DNA of 64,000 nt from Marispirochaeta sp964554875 (GCA_964554875.1 CAZKQJ010000022.1:1-64000), one strand, 5' to 3'. Numbered from the stretch's first letter, positions 32,537 to 40,659 are shown. Notes: generated from the sequence alone by a model not told the origin. Made by a program: numbers and translations.

Positions 32537-33302
32537 AAAAGGTTTTGCACTTCGAAGACTGGTAACGCTGATACTCGTACTTCTGGCGGCAGCTCCTCTT
32601 ATTTCCGAGCATGTACCATCGGCCCGCACCGGAGAGCTTGATTATCAGTTCAGACTCAATCTGTCAAAGGATTACGGCAAGCTGGAACCCGTCGCTGAAG
32701 TCAGCGGACGCCTGGAGGAGGGGGAATTCCAGTACCGCGCCCTCCTGGCAGGGGCATACTATCGGCTGCACAAAAACCTGAAAATTGGCAGCTTCTACAC
32801 CCTGCTGGCCGGGGCCCGGCATGATGACGACTGGGCAGGCGACCCTTCCGGCTGGTGGTGGGAAAAAACGACTGACCGGCCGGAGCACTTGCTTAGCCTG
32901 GATGTCAGTCCCCGTTTTCTGCTTTCCTCCCTGCCCGGGGAAAACTGGGTCTTTATGCTGAAGAACAGGTATATCTTCAATACCTATAACGGCCATCAGA
33001 CCCTTATGATCCGTCCGGGGATCACCTACGTACACATACAGGACCGGGAACCGGTATTCAATATCGGCTTCCAATACGGGGTCTATTTGCCCCTGAACTT
33101 TTCGGAAGTGCTGATTTATGAGCACGACCCTTACCTGAATCTGGTCTACCATTTGAACCGCAGGATCAAACTGGAACTCTTCGGTGCCTGGCGATTCCGC
33201 ACCTGGAGCACCTCGGAGGACGTTGCCGCTGCGGGGGAGTCGGGATACCGCGTTCAGGACCGGATCTTTATTCTGGGAACCGGGATTATTATCCGCCTCT
33301 GA
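32529..33302 (+). CDS. Predicted outer-membrane beta-barrel (DUF2490-like)
   Basis: This 257-residue protein has an N-terminal signal (MTRKGFALRRLVTLILVLLA). The mature part is a run of alternating amphipathic strands with many Tyr, Trp and Arg (DYQFRLNLSKDYGKLEP, FNIGFQYGVYLPLNF, LELFGAWRFRTWS) and ends in a hydrophobic strand. It resembles DUF2490-like barrels. The ATG at 32529 overlaps the FecR gene by 8 nt. Function is unknown; the coupling suggests the exported FecR-domain protein binds or caps this barrel. Confidence 0.72.
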   Translation: MTRKGFALRRLVTLILVLLAAAPLISEHVPSARTGELDYQFRLNLSKDYGKLEPVAEVSGRLEEGEFQYRALLAGAYYRLHKNLKIGSFYTLLAGARHDDDWAGDPSGWWWEKTTDRPEHLLSLDVSPRFLLSSLPGENWVFMLKNRYIFNTYNGHQTLMIRPGITYVHIQDREPVFNIGFQYGVYLPLNFSEVLIYEHDPYLNLVYHLNRRIKLELFGAWRFRTWSTSEDVAAAGESGYRVQDRIFILGTGIIIRL

Positions 33303-33307
33303 GGCAG

Positions 33308-34510
33308 CTATAGCTCAAGATCCCCGTCGTGCTCTTCATGCCAGGGCAGCCCGTCGGAGGCAAGCTGCTCAAGGAAGGGATCGGGATCGAACTCCTCAAC
33401 GTTATACACCCCGGGGCGCTTCCATTTTCCCTGGACAAACATCAGAGCCCCCACCACAGCCGGAACCCCGGTGGTATAGCTGACCCCCTGGGCACCGGTC
33501 TCCTTATAGGCTGCTTCATGGCTGCAGTTGTTCCAGATGTAGTAGCTGTGCTCCTCCCCATCCTTTAAGCCCCGGATGCGGCAGCCGATGGAGGTTTCCC
33601 CGGTGTAGTTTTCCCCCAGCTCGCCGGGATCGGGCAGAACGGCCTTCAGGAACTGGATCGGGACGATCTCGACGCCATTATACATGACCGGGTCGATCCG
33701 GGCCATTCCGATATTCTGAATCACCCGCAGGTGGGTCAGGTACTCCTGGCCGAAGGTCATCCAGAAGCGGGCCCGCTTTATACCGGGAAAGTTCTTTACC
33801 AGGGACTCCAGCTCCTCGTGGTAGATCAGGTAGGATTCCTTCGGGCCGATGTTCGGATAAGTGACGGGCTGATGAATCTCGTGGGGCTCTGTATAGACCC
33901 ACTTTCCGTTCTCCCAGTACTTGCCTTTCTGGGTAACCTCGCGGATGTTGATTTCCGGATTAAAATTGGTGGCAAAGGCCTTGCCGTGGTCGCCGGCATT
34001 GCAGTCGATGATATCGAGGTAGTTGATCTCGTCAAAATGGTGCTTCGCAGCATAGGCGGTAAAGACCCCTGTTACCCCCGGATCAAAACCGCAGCCCAGA
34101 ATTGCAGTCAGACCGGCGTCCTCGAACTTCCGTTTATAGGCCCACTGCCACTTGTACTCGAATTTCGCTTCGTCTTTGGGTTCGTAGTTGGCGGTATCCA
34201 GGTAGTTGACCCCGGCGGCAAGACAGGCATCCATGATGCACAGGTCCTGATAGGGCAAGGCCACATTGATGACGATGTCGGGGCCGAAGTCCTTCAGAAG
34301 GGCTGTTAAAGCGGGAACATCCTCCGCATCAACCCCCGCGGTCGAAATGCGGACCCCGGTCTTCTCCTCCACCGCAGCGACAATTGCATCGCATTTGGCT
34401 TTCGTGCGGCTTGCAAGGAGTATTTCAGTAAAACTCCCGTTGTGCCGGGCAGCCTTATGGGCAACAACGGTCCCCACACCGCCGGCCCCGATAATCATCA
34501 GTCGTGCCAT
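33308..34510 (-). CDS. Carboxynorspermidine/carboxyspermidine dehydrogenase (saccharopine-dehydrogenase family)
   Basis: This 400-residue NADPH enzyme reductively condenses aspartate semialdehyde with diaminopropane or putrescine to carboxy(nor)spermidine. It shows the N-terminal Rossmann motif IIGAGGVGTVVAHKA, INVALPYQDLCIMDACLAAGVNYLDTA (read as INVALPYQDL then AGVNYLDTANYEP) and GCGFDPGVTGVFTAYA. These, and the length, separate it from true saccharopine dehydrogenases. Together with nspC (28368-29522) it supplies the alternative spermidine route used by many bacteria that lack SpeD/SpeE. It stands alone, tail to tail with the barrel gene. Confidence 0.9.
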   Translation of the reverse strand: MARLMIIGAGGVGTVVAHKAARHNGSFTEILLASRTKAKCDAIVAAVEEKTGVRISTAGVDAEDVPALTALLKDFGPDIVINVALPYQDLCIMDACLAAGVNYLDTANYEPKDEAKFEYKWQWAYKRKFEDAGLTAILGCGFDPGVTGVFTAYAAKHHFDEINYLDIIDCNAGDHGKAFATNFNPEINIREVTQKGKYWENGKWVYTEPHEIHQPVTYPNIGPKESYLIYHEELESLVKNFPGIKRARFWMTFGQEYLTHLRVIQNIGMARIDPVMYNGVEIVPIQFLKAVLPDPGELGENYTGETSIGCRIRGLKDGEEHSYYIWNNCSHEAAYKETGAQGVSYTTGVPAVVGALMFVQGKWKRPGVYNVEEFDPDPFLEQLASDGLPWHEEHDGDLEL

Positions 34511-34566
34511 AGCGCCTCCAGAAAAAAGGTGGATATCTATTTTCTACACCGCAGCGCGGGGTACTG

Positions 34567-35706
34567 TCAAAGGGAACGGCCGGAAGGATCTGCAAAGAGA
34601 ATATAAAACTCCGTTCCGTCCTGTTCAGTGCTGGTGAATCCTACGGAAGCCTTTAAATAGCCCTCTCCCAGAAGCTTCATGCTATAGGTCCCAAGCCCCC
34701 GGTTCTCCCCTTTGGTGGAAAAGGAGCGGGTAAAGACCCGGAGCCGGGCTTCCTCGTCCATGACCCCGGGATTCCGGACGCTGAAAACCTGCCCTCCAGA
34801 GCGTGTGCCGCAGAAAAGAGTAACCGTATCCCCCCTTCCGGAGGCTTCAAGGGCATTTTTCAGCATGTTCCCGACCACCCGCCGCAGGAGCCCGGCGTCG
34901 GTAATCAGGGAGAAGGCCTCCGCAAAGGGTCGGACCTCGATGGAAACACCCCTCTCTTCGGCGAGTCCGCTGAACTGGTCCGCCAGAAGTTTCAGCAGTT
35001 CCAGGGAGTGGACAAAATCCTTGCGCACCTGGAGAGTCCCGTTTTCCGCCCCTGTGAGGGTCTTCTGGTCCTCGATTTCAGCGGTGAGACTGCTGCTGAT
35101 CTCGAGGAGTTTCTTTACATCCGCCCTGATACTCCGGGGAAGATCCTTGCGGGCCATCAGTTCAAGGTGCATCCGCAGGCCGGTGGCGGTATTGAGTACA
35201 TCATGAAAAAAGAGACGCTCCATTACCATGCGGCGCTTTTCGTCGCTCCTGTTCTCAAGAAAGAGCAGAATGTACTGCTCATTCTCCCAGGAAATCGGGA
35301 CCGCGCTTACCTGGTACTCAATCCCCTCCTCGGAAGCCGCCCCGCTCCGACGAAGCAGACAGCGGCGCTTTACGGAGATACCCTCCTCCTGGGCTTCCGA
35401 AACGGCCAGGGCCAGCCCGCAGAAACGGCAGGCCGCCGAAGTACCGCAGCCCCCGGAGCAGCTTTTGGCATGAACGCAGCCCAGAGCCTCGCCGGGACGC
35501 TGGCCCAGGCCTTCCAGCAGATCGCCATGAAAGCGGCCGGCATCCTCGGGATAACTCTCCACAATCTGCCTCTGCCGGTTCAGCACAAAAAGGAGGAAAT
35601 CGATGCGGGAAAACAGGGTATCGAAAGGGAATCCCTCTTTCAGTCTTTTCCGCTGTTTTTCGATCTGACCAGGATGAAGGCGTTCCGGAAGGGCCGTACT
35701 ACTCAT
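34567..35706 (-). CDS. Sensor histidine kinase with Cys-rich PAS-like sensor
   Basis: This 379-residue soluble kinase has a PAS-like region (about residues 30-150) with a cluster of metal-ligand residues: C77, H79, C83, C87, C93 and C96 (pattern GCVHA ... GCGTSAACRFCG). The kinase part has a phospho-His in FFHDVLNTATGLRM, an N box MLKNALEAS and an ATP-lid motif STKGENRGLGTYSMKLL. The Cys cluster resembles sensors known from deltaproteobacterial genomes and may bind iron-sulfur or zinc (inference). It is the third gene of an operon with the TPR lipoprotein and TraB genes; no response regulator is adjacent. Confidence 0.88.
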   Translation of the reverse strand: MSSTALPERLHPGQIEKQRKRLKEGFPFDTLFSRIDFLLFVLNRQRQIVESYPEDAGRFHGDLLEGLGQRPGEALGCVHAKSCSGGCGTSAACRFCGLALAVSEAQEEGISVKRRCLLRRSGAASEEGIEYQVSAVPISWENEQYILLFLENRSDEKRRMVMERLFFHDVLNTATGLRMHLELMARKDLPRSIRADVKKLLEISSSLTAEIEDQKTLTGAENGTLQVRKDFVHSLELLKLLADQFSGLAEERGVSIEVRPFAEAFSLITDAGLLRRVVGNMLKNALEASGRGDTVTLFCGTRSGGQVFSVRNPGVMDEEARLRVFTRSFSTKGENRGLGTYSMKLLGEGYLKASVGFTSTEQDGTEFYILFADPSGRSL

Positions 35707-35717
35707 ACAGCATCCCT

Positions 35718-36911
35718 TCAGCCTCCGATCAGGGAGGTCAGATAGGGAATACCGATGAAGGTGCCGACGGCACTTCCCACGGAGGAGAGAAAAAAGACCA
35801 GCAGGGCGTGGGTAAAACGGTTACGATAAAAACCGCGGATACTCAGAATGTCGTCATGGAGGGTTTCAAAGTCCTTTACCCGGGGTTTCCGTAAAAATCC
35901 TTCGATAAGCCCGGCAACGATCCCCACCCCGATGGTCGGGTTCAGCGAGGTAATCGGCGCCGCCGCAAAGGACAAAATCACCGTCAAGGGATGAGCCAGG
36001 GCAATGATCGCCCCAAGGGCCGAGAGGGTACCGTTGACCAGCACCCACATCCAGAGCATTGAAAGGGCGTTCTGCCAGCCGGCGTTCAGAAAGCCAAGAC
36101 CAACAATTCCAAGGATTACCACCGGCACGAGCCAGGGCACTACCCTGGAAACCCTTCCCCGGGGAGGAACACTGCTGATATCGGACAGATCGGTATCCCC
36201 CTTTCCCTCGTCAAGCTCGTGGAGGATCCGGATAATACCGGGGCCGTGACCCGCCCCGATAACCGCGACATTGCGCACCCCCGGGGCCTGAAAGATTTTT
36301 GTTGCCAGAAAACGGTCCCGCTCATCAATCAATACCTCCTTGACGGAAGGCAGATAGCCGGCAAGTTCCTGCATCATGTCTTCCAGGGCGCTCTTTTCCT
36401 TGAGGCGTTCTATCTCCTCCTCCGAGAGCTTTTCGCTGGTAAAGGCGGAGCTTACGAGAGCGGCGATAAGCTTGTTCTTGCCCCAGAAGCCGGATTTGGC
36501 CCAGGCCCGGCGCAGGGTGGTCTGGATCTCCCGGTCGGCGAAGGAGAAGGGAATATCCTCCTCTTCGCAGACAGAAACCGCCCGCTTCATCTCCTCCCCC
36601 GGAGCTATGCCCAGGTCCATCCCCATGCGTCGCTGAAAGGAGGTAAGCACGAGGTTTACCAGCAGCAGGAAGGCCTTTCCCTGCTTCATGACCTGGCCGA
36701 TATTCATGCTCTCCCAGCTCTGCTTCTTTTTCATTGCCGCGAATCGGCCCTCGTCAATCTCTATGCAGACATGATCGGGTTTCTCCTCCCGGATGACCCG
36801 CTCCACCTCGTCGGCACTCTCGGAAGAGACATGGGCGGTCCCGATAAGGATGACCTCCTTGTTCCGCAGTTTTACTCTGGTTAGCGTATCGCTTACATGG
36901 ATATCCTTCAC
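35718..36911 (-). CDS. TraB/PrgY (GumN-like) family membrane protein
   Basis: This 397-residue protein has the TraB N-terminal domain with the conserved LIGTAHVSSES (GTAH near residue 25), CIEIDEGRF, and an ERDRFLATKI then AVIGAGHGPGI segment. The C-terminal half has about four hydrophobic segments (residues 250-390). The family is related to TIKI/EreA-type putative metalloproteases and includes PrgY, which reduces pheromone in Enterococcus. Its role in spirochaetes is unknown. It overlaps the TPR gene by 4 nt and precedes the kinase gene by 11 nt. Confidence 0.88.
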   Translation of the reverse strand: MKDIHVSDTLTRVKLRNKEVILIGTAHVSSESADEVERVIREEKPDHVCIEIDEGRFAAMKKKQSWESMNIGQVMKQGKAFLLLVNLVLTSFQRRMGMDLGIAPGEEMKRAVSVCEEEDIPFSFADREIQTTLRRAWAKSGFWGKNKLIAALVSSAFTSEKLSEEEIERLKEKSALEDMMQELAGYLPSVKEVLIDERDRFLATKIFQAPGVRNVAVIGAGHGPGIIRILHELDEGKGDTDLSDISSVPPRGRVSRVVPWLVPVVILGIVGLGFLNAGWQNALSMLWMWVLVNGTLSALGAIIALAHPLTVILSFAAAPITSLNPTIGVGIVAGLIEGFLRKPRVKDFETLHDDILSIRGFYRNRFTHALLVFFLSSVGSAVGTFIGIPYLTSLIGG

Positions 36912-38323
36912 TCAAAAACTCCCCGGCGCTTCAGGAACTCCCTGGCAAGCCGTGTCTCCCGGAGGGAGAGAATATTCGCGTCCGCGGTCTCCATAAAAAG
37001 GGTCTCCCCCAGGGCGGACATATCATGGGTCATGTAGAACAGCCCCAGATAAAAAAACATCTGACTCTTCAGAAGAGGCTGTTTCTCCTCTTTCAGCTTC
37101 CTCAAGGCCGTTCCCTCGTAACCGGGCTCAACAAAAGTCCTGGCAACATGGTAAGCCCCGGAATCCCGTGGAAAGGTGTTCACGATACCCCGGAAATACT
37201 CCGTTCCCTTTTTGGCATCCCCTTCGACAAAATAGAGGGCCCCGACCATCAATTTGAATCCCGGGTTCTCTCGGTCATGTTCGCTGCTCTTCCGGTAGAA
37301 ACTGCGGGCTTCCGGGTAGCGTTCTTCCAGCACATAAAGCATACCGAGATCCGGATACACCGGGTAGTAATCAGGACGCCGGGAAATCACAAACTCAAGA
37401 TCCTTCAGGGCTTCAGTGTAACGACCAAGATCTATGAGGATTCCCCCCCTGTAGACATAGGCGTAAAAAAGCTCAGGATTGATTTCCACAGCACGGTCGA
37501 AATCCTCCAGGGCAAGGGAGGGTTTTGCAAGGTCGATCAACCGGACCTTGCCCCGGTCTATGTAGTGCCAGTAGTGGTCCGGGAGCACCTCGATGGCCCT
37601 GGTCAGGTCCTCCTCCGCGCCCTTGGGTTTCCCGAGCCCGAGCTTGCTGCGGGCACGGTCGGCATAGACGAAGGAGTAATCCGGGTCTATTCCGGCAGCC
37701 TCGTTAAACTGCTCCACAGATTCCCGGTAATCCTCGGTCCTTCGCAGGGCGTTCCCGTAACCCATGCGGGCAACAAAGTTATCCGGATCCGAATCCAGGC
37801 TGCGTCGGAAGGAGTCTTTTGCTTTACGGTACTCTTTCCGTTCCAGATAGAGCTCCCCAAGGGAGGCATTGGCCCGGGGCTCTCCCGCATCGACGTTCAG
37901 GATTTCCTCCAGCGTGGTTTCCCTGGCCTGACTTTCCCCCCGGGCGCCCTGCACAAGGGAAAGATTGTAGAGGGCATTGATGTTTTCCGGGTTCTCCTTA
38001 AGGACAGCTTCGAGCTCCGCCTCCGCCTCGTCGAACTGCCCCACCGCCAACAGCAGTGAGGAGTAGAGCACCCTGGTTTCCGGATCCTCCGGGGCCTCCC
38101 GTTTTGCCCGTTCGAAGGCTGAAATCGCCGCCGAGGGGTCTCCGGTGGCGGCGTAGTAGCTGACGCCCCGGTAGGTCTCCTCCTCCAGGCTGATTTCCGG
38201 TTCTTCTTCGTCTTCAGGTTCTGCAGTTTCCGGCGCCGTGGCACAGCCGAAGAAAACAAGGGCAGCCATGAGGGCAATAATGAGCAGGGAGAATATGCGG
38301 TGCGGAGCTGACATGGAACTCAA
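36908..38323 (-). CDS. TPR-repeat lipoprotein
   Basis: This 471-residue protein begins with a lipoprotein signal (lipobox Cys in VFFGCA, about residue 27) and an acidic linker rich in Glu. About ten tetratricopeptide repeats follow (for example SLGELYLERKEYRKAKDSFRR cut as LGELYLERKEYRKAKDSF, and ALEDFDRAVEINPELFYAY). It should be anchored to a membrane and act as a scaffold for a protein complex. It is the promoter-proximal gene of the TPR-TraB-kinase operon; its stop overlaps the TraB start by 4 nt. ATG 38323 or 38314 are both possible starts. Confidence 0.9.
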   Translation of the reverse strand: MSSMSAPHRIFSLLIIALMAALVFFGCATAPETAEPEDEEEPEISLEEETYRGVSYYAATGDPSAAISAFERAKREAPEDPETRVLYSSLLLAVGQFDEAEAELEAVLKENPENINALYNLSLVQGARGESQARETTLEEILNVDAGEPRANASLGELYLERKEYRKAKDSFRRSLDSDPDNFVARMGYGNALRRTEDYRESVEQFNEAAGIDPDYSFVYADRARSKLGLGKPKGAEEDLTRAIEVLPDHYWHYIDRGKVRLIDLAKPSLALEDFDRAVEINPELFYAYVYRGGILIDLGRYTEALKDLEFVISRRPDYYPVYPDLGMLYVLEERYPEARSFYRKSSEHDRENPGFKLMVGALYFVEGDAKKGTEYFRGIVNTFPRDSGAYHVARTFVEPGYEGTALRKLKEEKQPLLKSQMFFYLGLFYMTHDMSALGETLFMETADANILSLRETRLAREFLKRRGVFE

Positions 38324-38445
38324 CCTCTGTGTACGGTAAATCTCCCGGAAACTTTACACGAAAGAGGCTCCCTCCGCAAGAAGATGAAAGACCCGGAATT
38401 CGGCTGATTCCCGGTATACCGAGGTCTTTGTCAATTCTTTATTAC

Positions 38446-38588
38446 TGTCCCGAATCGTGGGGATAGATTGCGGCTAACTGTAGTTATATGAATGGATTAT
38501 CCGTCCCGCCTTTCCGTATTCGGTGAGTTTGTCCATTGTGGCGGTGAATTTCGGCTGCACGGTGATTTTATCCCCACGATTCGGGACA
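38446..38588. repeat. 143-bp inverted-repeat element, copy 1
   Basis: A perfect 20-bp inverted repeat, TGTCCCGAATCGTGGGGATA at 38446-38465 and its reverse complement at 38569-38588, bounds a 103-bp interior. It begins with TG and ends with CA as many transposable elements do. There is no room for a transposase, so it would be a MITE-like element or regulatory palindrome. It is flanked on the right by CTAG and has no clear target duplication. A second copy of identical length lies at 39112-39254. The 122 bp between it and the TPR gene hold no gene that I can see. Confidence 0.75.
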
Positions 38589-38592
38589 CTAG

Positions 38593-38961
38593 CTAATTCT
38601 TCAGATCAGTCCTTTGATGGAAGATTACCTTCCATTCCTCCTGCTTCTTTTTCCAGATTGAGCTGCAGTTAGCCCGTGTCCTGCTGTTGTTCTTTGTTTT
38701 CACAGCCTCGTACATCAAGAGGACCGTATCCTCAGACAGCATGAGCATTTCAGAGGCCGTATCGGAGATGTAAAATACCCCGTCAAGTTTTTCCAGCCCC
38801 GCCTTGCTTGAATACGCGCTTCTGCCGTGTTCATCGATTTCGATACAATTATCTTCAACGATCTGCTTTAACTGTTCCTTGTCGTTCCGAATACCCTTAT
38901 TCAACAAGAGCTCTTCCCATGCAATCAACTGTTCCTTGCTTATCCCATTAATTTCCGTCAT
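38593..38961 (-). CDS. DUF4440/SnoaL-like (NTF2-fold) protein
   Basis: This 122-residue protein looks like a small NTF2-fold domain of the DUF4440 type: an N-terminal helical pair, GLEKLDGVFYIS, a central SEDTVLLMYEA strand, and the typical end SSIWKKKQEEWKVIFHQRT. The last element is the family's W-K-V-x-F-H-Q motif. Its base composition is more AT-rich than the flanking core genes. It sits exactly between the two 143-bp inverted-repeat elements, with CTAG on both sides, which suggests it moved as a unit. Function is unknown. Confidence 0.72.
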   Translation of the reverse strand: MTEINGISKEQLIAWEELLLNKGIRNDKEQLKQIVEDNCIEIDEHGRSAYSSKAGLEKLDGVFYISDTASEMLMLSEDTVLLMYEAVKTKNNSRTRANCSSIWKKKQEEWKVIFHQRTDLKN

Positions 38962-39111
38962 ATTACCTGCCCCCGATGCCCTGAATATTTCTCCATGATA
39001 TCAGATTCCCGATTTCTTTTCTAATGCCCCTGGACAGTTGTTTTTCTACGCTTTTGAATTGCTTTGAAGTAAGAGTATGTGGAGAGATGCCTGATAGTAA
39101 ACAGAACCTAG

Positions 39112-39254
39112 TGTTCCGAATCGTGGGGATGAAACTGTTGTGCTGATCGTGGACTACCGTCATTTTGGAAAAAAGCATCATACTGGCATAGAGAAACAGA
39201 TAACCTCATACCAGGAAATACTTTGATCGATGTCTATCCCCACGATTCGGAACA
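39112..39254. repeat. 143-bp inverted-repeat element, copy 2
   Basis: TGTTCCGAATCGTGGGGAT (39112-39130) and its perfect reverse complement (39236-39254) bound a 105-bp interior. The 19-bp terminus differs from copy 1 at a single base (T for C at position 4), and the end-to-end length is the same 143 bp. The interior is not obviously the same; by eye its reverse complement shows scattered matches to copy 1. It lies directly upstream of the first toxin-antitoxin promoter and is flanked on the left by CTAG. The 150 bp between the DUF4440 gene and this element hold no convincing gene. Confidence 0.75.
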
Positions 39255-39269
39255 GTACAAAAAAAATTA

Positions 39270-39298
39270 TTGACAACAGACCAGTCAACCAGTAGTTT
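39270..39298 (+). promoter_or_regulatory. Promoter of the first toxin-antitoxin module, leaderless layout
   Basis: TTGACA (39270-39275), 17 nt, TAGTTT (39293-39298), then 6 nt to the ATG at 39305. The spacer contains two CCAGT direct repeats 8 bp apart (start positions 39281 and 39289), a possible antitoxin operator. No ribosome-binding site is present. Confidence 0.6.
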
Positions 39299-39304
39299 TA
39301 CTGT

Positions 39305-39571
39305 ATGAGACAGATAGGTATCTTTGAGGCAAAAACCAGGCTCTCGCAAATCTGTGCAGAGGTGGCAAAAAATGGTGAGGAGATACTCGTCACCCGCCGG
39401 GGTGATCCTCTGGTACGAATAGTCCCGGCACAGAAGGAAAGCATACCGGCATCAGAGGTCTGGGAAGCCTGGGAAAGTTATACCGCCGGAGAAGATTTCA
39501 CAGAGGACTTCGTCGCCCCGTCCCGGAAAACGGATTCTATCCGAAATCCCTTTTCCGACAGCGACGCATGA
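39305..39571 (+). CDS. Type II antitoxin, Phd/YefM family
   Basis: This 88-residue protein neutralises the following PIN toxin and probably represses its own promoter. The N-terminal Phd/YefM fold is visible (GIFEAKTRLSQICAEVAKNG, then ILVTRRGDPLVRIVP), followed by a flexible acidic tail (from about residue 50) that would wrap the toxin. The stop overlaps the toxin ATG by 4 nt (ATGA). The start has no ribosome-binding site but a promoter 6 nt upstream, so the mRNA is probably leaderless. Confidence 0.88.
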   Translation: MRQIGIFEAKTRLSQICAEVAKNGEEILVTRRGDPLVRIVPAQKESIPASEVWEAWESYTAGEDFTEDFVAPSRKTDSIRNPFSDSDA

Positions 39572-39972
39572 AATACCTGCTGGACACTTCGGTTTACAGC
39601 CAGCCCTTGAAGCGCTTCCCCCTGCCCGGTGTGATTCAAAAATGGAAGGCAGTCGGCGACGCTGCCTGCTGTATTTCGGTTTTCTGTGAACTGGAAGTCC
39701 TTCAGGGAATACGCGCAGTGGAGAGCAGCAGCCTGGCGGAAAAATACGTAAAAATACTCAAAGACCGTATACCCATTCTGGATTTTACTCCGGCGGAGGC
39801 CAAAGTATTTGCCGACCTTCAGGCTGATTCAATTAGAAACGGTCGGACACGGCCGGTAATTGACCTGTGCATCGCAGCGACGGCCCTGCGCCACGGCTGC
39901 ATCCTGGCCACCCTGAACAGCAGGGATTTTACCGATATTCCCGGTCTGGTGGTGGAGGATTGGGGGGAGTAA
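39568..39972 (+). CDS. vapC: VapC-type PIN-domain toxin (complete)
   Basis: This 134-residue protein is a PIN ribonuclease toxin. The acidic metal-binding residues are in place: Asp6 (YLLDTSVY), Glu41 (FCELEVLQG), Asp99 (PVIDLCIAATAL) and Asp120 in NSRDF. Length is normal. VapC toxins cut tRNA or rRNA; the target here is unknown. It is co-translated with the Phd-type antitoxin. The 128 nt downstream (39973-40100) hold no gene and lead to the next module. Confidence 0.9.
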   Translation: MKYLLDTSVYSQPLKRFPLPGVIQKWKAVGDAACCISVFCELEVLQGIRAVESSSLAEKYVKILKDRIPILDFTPAEAKVFADLQADSIRNGRTRPVIDLCIAATALRHGCILATLNSRDFTDIPGLVVEDWGE

Positions 39973-40100
39973 GTGATTATTCTGCGACAAGCTTCTGTAA
40001 TCCCGTCGATAACCAAAACAACACCTGAATGCATAGATAGTGACAAATCCCTCAAATGGCACCATTTTGATACCATAACGGTTTCCCCAAGGAGGATTCC

Positions 40101-40343
40101 ATGGCCAATATCACCGTCAAGAATATTCCGGAACCCGTCTATTCGGCACTCAAAGAAGCCGCGGACAGAGAGCACCGAAGCCTGAATGGTCAAATAATCT
40201 ACCTTATCGAAAAAGGCATAAAGTATGACAAGTGCAGCACTGAGTCGGTTCTGGAAACCGCCCGAACATACAGGGCAAAAACCTCAGGATTTACACTCAC
40301 CGAGGAGATACTGAAGTCTGCCAGGGAATATGGACGTCAATGA
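40101..40343 (+). CDS. vapB: Type II antitoxin, FitA/VapB ribbon-helix-helix family
   Basis: This 80-residue protein has an N-terminal ribbon-helix-helix domain of the FitA type (ANITVKNIPEPVYSALKEAA, then HRSLNGQIIYLIEKG). The C-terminal region is a flexible tail with TEEILKSAREYGRQ. AAGGAGG lies 7 nt before the ATG. The stop overlaps the toxin ATG by 4 nt. Its partner toxin is truncated (see next), so this antitoxin may survive only as a DNA-binding regulator or as protection against related toxins. Confidence 0.88.
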   Translation: MANITVKNIPEPVYSALKEAADREHRSLNGQIIYLIEKGIKYDKCSTESVLETARTYRAKTSGFTLTEEILKSAREYGRQ

Positions 40344-40659
40344 TTGTCGTCGATACCAATGTAATCTCCTATCTGTTTCTCTCTTCCCCATACAGTAAAG
40401 CTGCAGAAGAGCTGTACTGCAAGGTTTCTGAATGGGCGGCTCCCCGGCTCTGGCGCAGTGAGTTTCGAAACGTTTTGACTCTTTATTTGCGCAAACAGCT
40501 TCTTAGTGTGGATGATACTGTCGGTATCTTTGCTGCTGCATCGGATGTAATGAAAGGAAGGGAATTTGAGCCGGAGGCTGATAAAGTACTTAGACTTGCG
40601 ACCGAAAGCTGGCAGATGCTTTTCCAAAAACGGCGATAAAAATCGAAATTACGGACTGA
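40340..40659 (+). pseudogene. Truncated VapC-type PIN toxin (internal out-of-frame deletion)
   Basis: The frame from 40340 encodes 99 residues (stop at 40639) and starts like a normal PIN toxin: Asp5 in VVDTNVISYLF and Glu41 in WRSEFRNVL. The sequence then breaks after LRLATES. The segment with the last two catalytic Asp residues (usually an SAYDCEF-like block and an LVTSD-like block) is missing. Immediately downstream another frame (40612-40659) encodes ADAFPKTAIKIEITD and a stop, which is the expected C-terminus of this toxin family. So an internal deletion of roughly 25-30 codons also shifted the frame. The toxin should be inactive; its antitoxin at 40101 is intact. Confidence 0.8.

Noticed and set aside
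38963..39181. A 72-codon minus-strand frame between the DUF4440 gene and the second 143-bp element
   Set aside because: It runs through the left terminus of the inverted-repeat element, has no ribosome-binding site and no recognisable domain.
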